64,000 bases of DNA from Aurantiacibacter odishensis. Lineage in GTDB: Bacteria > Pseudomonadota > Alphaproteobacteria > Sphingomonadales > Sphingomonadaceae. The stretch spans positions 62,001 to 126,000 of the forward strand of contig NZ_QYOS01000024.1 in the NCBI RefSeq assembly GCF_003605195.1, read 5' to 3'. The stretch's first letter is position 1. Each line of letters starts with the position of its first letter. Positions 60,376 to 64,000 of this stretch are shown piece after piece. The position numbers and the translations under genes were made by a program. The notes below the pieces were generated by a model. The model saw nothing but the letters and a program-made list of their open reading frames with translations. It made no database searches and was not told where the DNA came from.

Positions 60376-61527
60376 TCAGCGAACCTGCGGAGCCTGACTG
60401 AAATCGAGATCGCGCGCGGTGTAGACGCGGATCGGTTCACCCATGCGCACGCGCACGGTGGGCGGACGCTGGCCATCCTGCTGCAGGGCCGTGCTGGCAG
60501 CAGACTCGCCGCCACCCAGGATGACCGAGGCGCCGCCGCTGGCAACGGTCGTCAGCCCGCCGATCACCGACAGGAGCATGGCGCTGCCGAAGCGGCTGAA
60601 GAAGTGCGTGTTCACATCGCCCTGAAGGCCCGCCGTGCCATCGAAGCTGGTGGCCGGGCTCTGGATCGAGACGGTCACGCCATCGGGACGAATCACGCGC
60701 TGCCAGATCACGTAGGCGCGGCGCTGGCCCGCTTGGAGGCCGGACTGGTACTGGCCGACAAGGCGGCTGGAACGCGGGATCAGCACGCGGCTGCCGTCGA
60801 AGCTGCGCACGTCCTGGCTCACCACGGCGCGCACGAAACCGGGCACATCGGTGTTGATCGCGGTTTCGAGGATCGCGGGAATCATCGTGCCCTGCGTCAC
60901 CGTGGTGGCGGGGTTCACGTCCTGCATGGCAACGGCCGGGCCACCGCCGACGCCGCCGATGCGGGCGGCAAACTCGTTCGCCGCGCCGCCGCCGGGTGTA
61001 ACGGCGTTGCCGGGCGTCGCCGCCGCAGCAGCTTCGGCAGCAGCGGCATTGGCCGCGGCAGAGGCGGGGGCGGTGCCGCCGTCGAACACCAGCGTGGGCG
61101 AGGAATAGGGATTGGTGGCCGGGCCGACAGCCGTGGTGCCGTCGGGCGCGCGGGCCAGAACCGGCGCGGGGGAGGGATCGGCCTGCGGCACGGCGCCTGC
61201 ATTGGCGCTGGGCAGACCGTCTGTGGGCGCAGCAGCCATGTCCACCGGCGCGGGCGGTGGCGGAGCGGGCTGCGCGGCCTCTGCACCGGTCGCGGCATCG
61301 TCCCCGCGTCCGGCGTTCAGGCCCCACAGCGTTGCAGCGCCCAGCAGGGCGACGAAGCCGACGCCTGCCAGCAGGCCGAGTGCGTCCTTGTTGCCCTTGC
61401 GGTTGGCCACCGCCGGGTAGGAGGTGCGGCTGGCAAGGTCGATGATCTCGGTGGTTTCACCGTCGCGCGGGTCCGCATCGTTGGCGTGACCGACGTTCTT
61501 CTCGGGAAGGCGCATGGCAAGTTTCAT
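60376..61527 (-). CDS. virB10: Type IV secretion channel protein VirB10
   Basis: 383 residues: short cytoplasmic N-terminus, one membrane helix (ALGLLAGVGFVALLGAATLW, about residues 49-68), a Pro/Ala-rich periplasmic region, and the TrbI/VirB10 C-domain with TQGTMIPAILETAINTDVPG and VLIPRSSRLVGQYQSG. It spans both membranes and, with VirB7 and VirB9, makes the core complex. The ATG at 61527 has GGAGAA 7 bp upstream; the longer frame is rejected. Confidence 0.93.
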   Translation of the reverse strand: MKLAMRLPEKNVGHANDADPRDGETTEIIDLASRTSYPAVANRKGNKDALGLLAGVGFVALLGAATLWGLNAGRGDDAATGAEAAQPAPPPPAPVDMAAAPTDGLPSANAGAVPQADPSPAPVLARAPDGTTAVGPATNPYSSPTLVFDGGTAPASAAANAAAAEAAAAATPGNAVTPGGGAANEFAARIGGVGGGPAVAMQDVNPATTVTQGTMIPAILETAINTDVPGFVRAVVSQDVRSFDGSRVLIPRSSRLVGQYQSGLQAGQRRAYVIWQRVIRPDGVTVSIQSPATSFDGTAGLQGDVNTHFFSRFGSAMLLSVIGGLTTVASGGASVILGGGESAASTALQQDGQRPPTVRVRMGEPIRVYTARDLDFSQAPQVR

Positions 61528-61550
61528 GGTGCTGTTCTCCGTTACGCCGG

Positions 61551-62342
61551 TCAGGCGCCCTGTTGCTGTGCGGTACCGTCGGCATTCGCCGCGCCGACGG
61601 TGCCCTGGTTCACCAGCAGTGCCGCATTGTCGCCGGACCGCAGGATGATCTCGCCCGGCACGATGTCGAGCACGATGGTATCGCCGCGCACGGCGAAGTT
61701 GACAGGGCCTTCGGTACCCTCGTGATCTTTCACCAATATGGCAGGCATGGGTGTGCCCGTGGGCCAGGCGAGGAAGGTGGCGGTGCCATCGTCGTAGATG
61801 CGTTCGGGCAGCAGGGCGCGATCGCCACTGGTGGCCCATTCAAAGTTCAGGCGCGTGGGATCGAGCACGGCATAGTCGTCGTTCGCGGCGGCCATTTCCA
61901 CGGCATTGGGCTGCTCGCCCGGATTAGCGGAGGCCATCTGCGTTTCCTCTTCCACCGGCTCCACCTCGATAGGGTAGGTGAAAGTGAGGACGTAGAGCGG
62001 CGTGCGGTTCGTGGGGCTGGAAACCAGATCGAACAGATAGGTGTGGCGGTTCGTCACCACGGTCATGTTCGTCGTGGCCCGCGGGGCCAGCGGCTTCACG
62101 AACAGCAGGTTCGCGCGGCGGTTGGGCGTGACCTGCCAACTCTGGCTGTCACCGATGGCGACGTTCTCGATCACTTCGCCTTCGCCGAACTGGATGGTCG
62201 ACTGGACGTTCACCTTGCCCTCGATCCGCACGACCTGCGTGGGATCGTAGAGGCGTTCGACCAGGCGCGGGTCCTGCGCGGCGGCGGGAGCGGCCAGGAG
62301 GGCGGATGCCAGCAGCATCGCGGCGATGCCATTACGCAACAT
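61551..62342 (-). CDS. virB9: Type IV secretion outer-complex protein VirB9
   Basis: 263 residues with a signal peptide (cleavage after AAPAAAQ). The N-domain has DSQSWQVTPNRRANLLFVKP (about residues 67-86) and TNMTVVTNRHTYLFDL; the C-domain ends in a beta-rich NFAVRGDTIVL part, as in VirB9/CagX proteins. Its ATG overlaps the virB6 stop by one base. It forms the outer-membrane ring with VirB7 and VirB10. Confidence 0.92.
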   Translation of the reverse strand: MLRNGIAAMLLASALLAAPAAAQDPRLVERLYDPTQVVRIEGKVNVQSTIQFGEGEVIENVAIGDSQSWQVTPNRRANLLFVKPLAPRATTNMTVVTNRHTYLFDLVSSPTNRTPLYVLTFTYPIEVEPVEEETQMASANPGEQPNAVEMAAANDDYAVLDPTRLNFEWATSGDRALLPERIYDDGTATFLAWPTGTPMPAILVKDHEGTEGPVNFAVRGDTIVLDIVPGEIILRSGDNAALLVNQGTVGAANADGTAQQQGA

Positions 62343-63547
62343 TACATTTTCTCCGAGGAACGGACGGGTGCGCTCTTGAAACGGCTGCCAATGCCGCGCG
62401 CACGCGATGGGGTGGTGGAGCCGCTGCGGCCCTGCTCGGCACCGCCACCTGCCTGCACGATCTTCGTCTCGCGCACGGTGGAAGTGCCGCCGGTATCGTT
62501 CGCGGCCGCAAGGGTGTTCGCCGTCACGCGGATATCGCGCGAGGCGGGAGGAGTGGACTGAGCGGCACGATCACGCGCGGTGGTGCTGGTAATGGTTGGC
62601 GCAACCGGAGCGGCGGCGGGCGCGCTGGCGGTGTTGAACCCGCCGCGTTCGTCCGCACGGTCACTGGTGGCGAGGCCGAATACGTTCCAGCCGCTCACCA
62701 TCGTGGTCGTGACCTTCAGCACCATGAACATCAGCGCCAGGTGCACCGCGCCGATCATGAAGAAGGCCATGGCCGGGCGCACGTCAATCTGGCCGGGCGT
62801 CGCCATCAGGCTGGAGAGAACCGGCACGGCCAGTTCCAGCATCAGCGATCCGCCCAGTACCGCGAAGAGCGGGGCCAGCGCCATCAGGGTAACGCCTTTC
62901 AGCCAGCCCACGAACAGGCCGCGAGTGCCGTCGAACAGGGCGAGCAGGATGAAGATCGGGCCAAGGCCCATCAGGATGGCGAGCGCGATCTTGCAGGTGG
63001 CCAGTACGCCCACGGTGCCCAGCAGCAGCATGGTGCCGCCCGACCACAACAGGCCCGGCGGAGAGAAGATCGAGGTGTCGTTCGCCATCGCATCGCCGCC
63101 CGATGCTTCCATCAGCGAGAGCATGACGACGTCCAGCTTGTCGGCGAAGATGGTGGTGGCGGAGCCGTCTGTGCCCATGATCGAGGTGGCGATCCAGTCC
63201 GGCGCGCCGACGGCGAGGTTCCAGAACACCGCCTGGAAAGCGATCCAGCTGGTGGCAAAGGTGGCGACAAGGCCCACCGTCACCATCTTGGGCGTGAGGG
63301 CAGACAGGCCAAGGCGCGTGCGCCCGGTGATGAGGCCGAAGCCGATGAAGGCGACGAACAGCGTCAGCGCCAGCGTGAGCGTGGTGCCCATTGCGCCGTT
63401 GGCGAACAGGTTGTTGAACGCGGCCTGCGCCATCTCGCTGGCGGCGCAGTCCACGCCGCGAAGGGACGCGCCGATGCCTGCGCCCACGCCTTCCATGGCG
63501 CGCATGCATTCGACGCCTACGCCGCTGGTGGGAGTGGTGACGCTCAT
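62342..63547 (-). CDS. virB6: Type IV secretion inner-membrane protein VirB6/TrbL
   Basis: 401 residues. About six membrane helices between residues 35 and 300 and a hydrophilic Ser/Thr/Ala-rich C-terminal tail (about 100 residues), the VirB6/TrbL layout. The short N-terminal part contains two Cys (VECMRAMEG, GVDCAAS). The ATG at 63547 overlaps the virB4 stop (ATGA). It is expected to line the inner-membrane channel. virB9 follows directly; no virB8 is present between them. Confidence 0.88.
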   Translation of the reverse strand: MSVTTPTSGVGVECMRAMEGVGAGIGASLRGVDCAASEMAQAAFNNLFANGAMGTTLTLALTLFVAFIGFGLITGRTRLGLSALTPKMVTVGLVATFATSWIAFQAVFWNLAVGAPDWIATSIMGTDGSATTIFADKLDVVMLSLMEASGGDAMANDTSIFSPPGLLWSGGTMLLLGTVGVLATCKIALAILMGLGPIFILLALFDGTRGLFVGWLKGVTLMALAPLFAVLGGSLMLELAVPVLSSLMATPGQIDVRPAMAFFMIGAVHLALMFMVLKVTTTMVSGWNVFGLATSDRADERGGFNTASAPAAAPVAPTITSTTARDRAAQSTPPASRDIRVTANTLAAANDTGGTSTVRETKIVQAGGGAEQGRSGSTTPSRARGIGSRFKSAPVRSSEKM

Positions 63548-64000
63548 TCCGCGGCCTGCCAGTTGAAGCTGTCGTCGTCGTCCTGCGGCTGGCCGGAACC
63601 GGGCCACGGACGGTTCGTAAGCGCAGGATACCACTGCGCGGGATCGTCTCCCACGGCTTCGCGCAGCAGGTCGAGGCGGCGTACGCTCGATTCGCGGCCG
63701 GAGAGGATGGTCAGCACTTCGGGCGCGCCAGACAGGTCCAGCCGCACCACGACGCTGGCATCGGGCTGGCGCACGAGGAAGCAGCGGCTGTGCGCGGGCA
63801 GAGACTTGATCAGCGCAAGCTCGTGCTCGGTCAGACCGAAGCCTTCGCAATAGTCCTCCGCACGGGCGCGGGCGTTGGGCATGAACACCATGGTGGCCGT
63901 CTGCTCCACCAATGCGGTGGAAATGCGGCTGTCCAGCGCATCGCGGGCGGACTGCGTGGCAAATCCGACCAGTGCGTTGCGTTTACGCAGCGTCTTCAGC
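63544..64000 (-). CDS. virB4: Type IV secretion ATPase VirB4, C-terminal part only
   Basis: Partial: about 152 codons at the 3' end; the gene begins beyond the right edge. The visible start LRKRNALVGFATQSARDALDS is the late RecA-domain block of VirB4 (FxTQSxxD), followed by ALIKSLPAHSRCFLVRQ. VirB4 energises substrate transfer. It is translationally coupled to virB6 through ATGA. Confidence 0.88.
   Translation of the reverse strand, partial: LKTLRKRNALVGFATQSARDALDSRISTALVEQTATMVFMPNARARAEDYCEGFGLTEHELALIKSLPAHSRCFLVRQPDASVVVRLDLSGAPEVLTILSGRESSVRRLDLLREAVGDDPAQWYPALTNRPWPGSGQPQDDDDSFNWQAAE

Overview
The window is a GC-rich (about 63-66% by eye) alphaproteobacterial chromosome segment, most likely from the order Sphingomonadales (Erythrobacteraceae/Sphingomonadaceae). 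The clues are the LigM-type tetrahydrofolate-dependent O-demethylase, two lignostilbene-dioxygenase-type carotenoid oxygenases, quinohemoprotein dehydrogenases, a CopA/CopB copper module, and housekeeping proteins (SecE, NusG, L11, L1, FolD, Ppk, Ppx) of alphaproteobacterial type. I saw no IS element, integrase, CRISPR array, rRNA or tRNA.

Layout. 1-8.3 kb: the end of an amino-acid:cation symporter gene, then secE-nusG. A copper block (sugE/gdx, DUF305 protein, csoR, copA, copB) and a CPBP protease separate nusG from rplK-rplA, which ends at a strong terminator. 8.3-14.1 kb: an O-antigen-type acyltransferase with an SGNH domain, a trypsin-like autotransporter and a small membrane protein. 14.1-25.1 kb: a one-carbon block. 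On the minus strand are metF-purU-folD-folD, then a Baeyer-Villiger-type monooxygenase and a CinA-like gene. Divergent to metF are an alpha/beta hydrolase and the LigM-like O-demethylase. An IclR regulator and a single-domain MetE-like methyltransferase follow. Three similar 14-bp sites (consensus near TTCATNTATACGAA) lie upstream of metF/hydrolase, iclR and the MetE-like gene and look like IclR operators.

25.1-45.2 kb: a catabolic region for what look like phenylpropanoid or stilbenoid lignin fragments. It holds a lignostilbene dioxygenase, a MarR regulator, several NTF2/SnoaL-like proteins, an aromatic-acid-type MFS transporter, a vanillyl-alcohol-oxidase-type flavoprotein with its own cytochrome c, an NmrA-like protein, a PQQ/heme alcohol dehydrogenase and an aldehyde dehydrogenase. 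Four copies of a 12-bp inverted repeat, TAACR-NN-YGTTA, occupy the intergenic promoters of these units and are probably the MarR operator. Unrelated genes (histidine kinase, DUF1097, DoxX-like, a low-complexity lipoprotein) are interspersed. A small NTF2-like lipoprotein gene at 44.7-45.2 kb is broken by a stop codon and a frameshift.

45.2-55.6 kb: a second PQQ dehydrogenase (with a DxD motif suggestive of lanthanide use), a TonB receptor, a second aldehyde dehydrogenase, a Zn alcohol dehydrogenase, an esterase, a 38-residue membrane protein, a DksA-type zinc-finger protein, a second stilbene-dioxygenase-type gene and another NTF2-like gene. 55.6-59.3 kb: ppk-ppx. 59.3-64 kb: part of a chromosomal type IV secretion operon (virB4-virB6-virB9-virB10-virB11), with no virB8 between virB6 and virB9.

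Working model (inference): side chains are oxidised by the VAO-type, PQQ, Zn and aldehyde dehydrogenases. Stilbene intermediates, perhaps made by NTF2-like lyases, are cleaved by the dioxygenases. Aryl O-methyl groups go to tetrahydrofolate via the LigM-like enzyme and are oxidised through MetF, FolD and PurU to formate.
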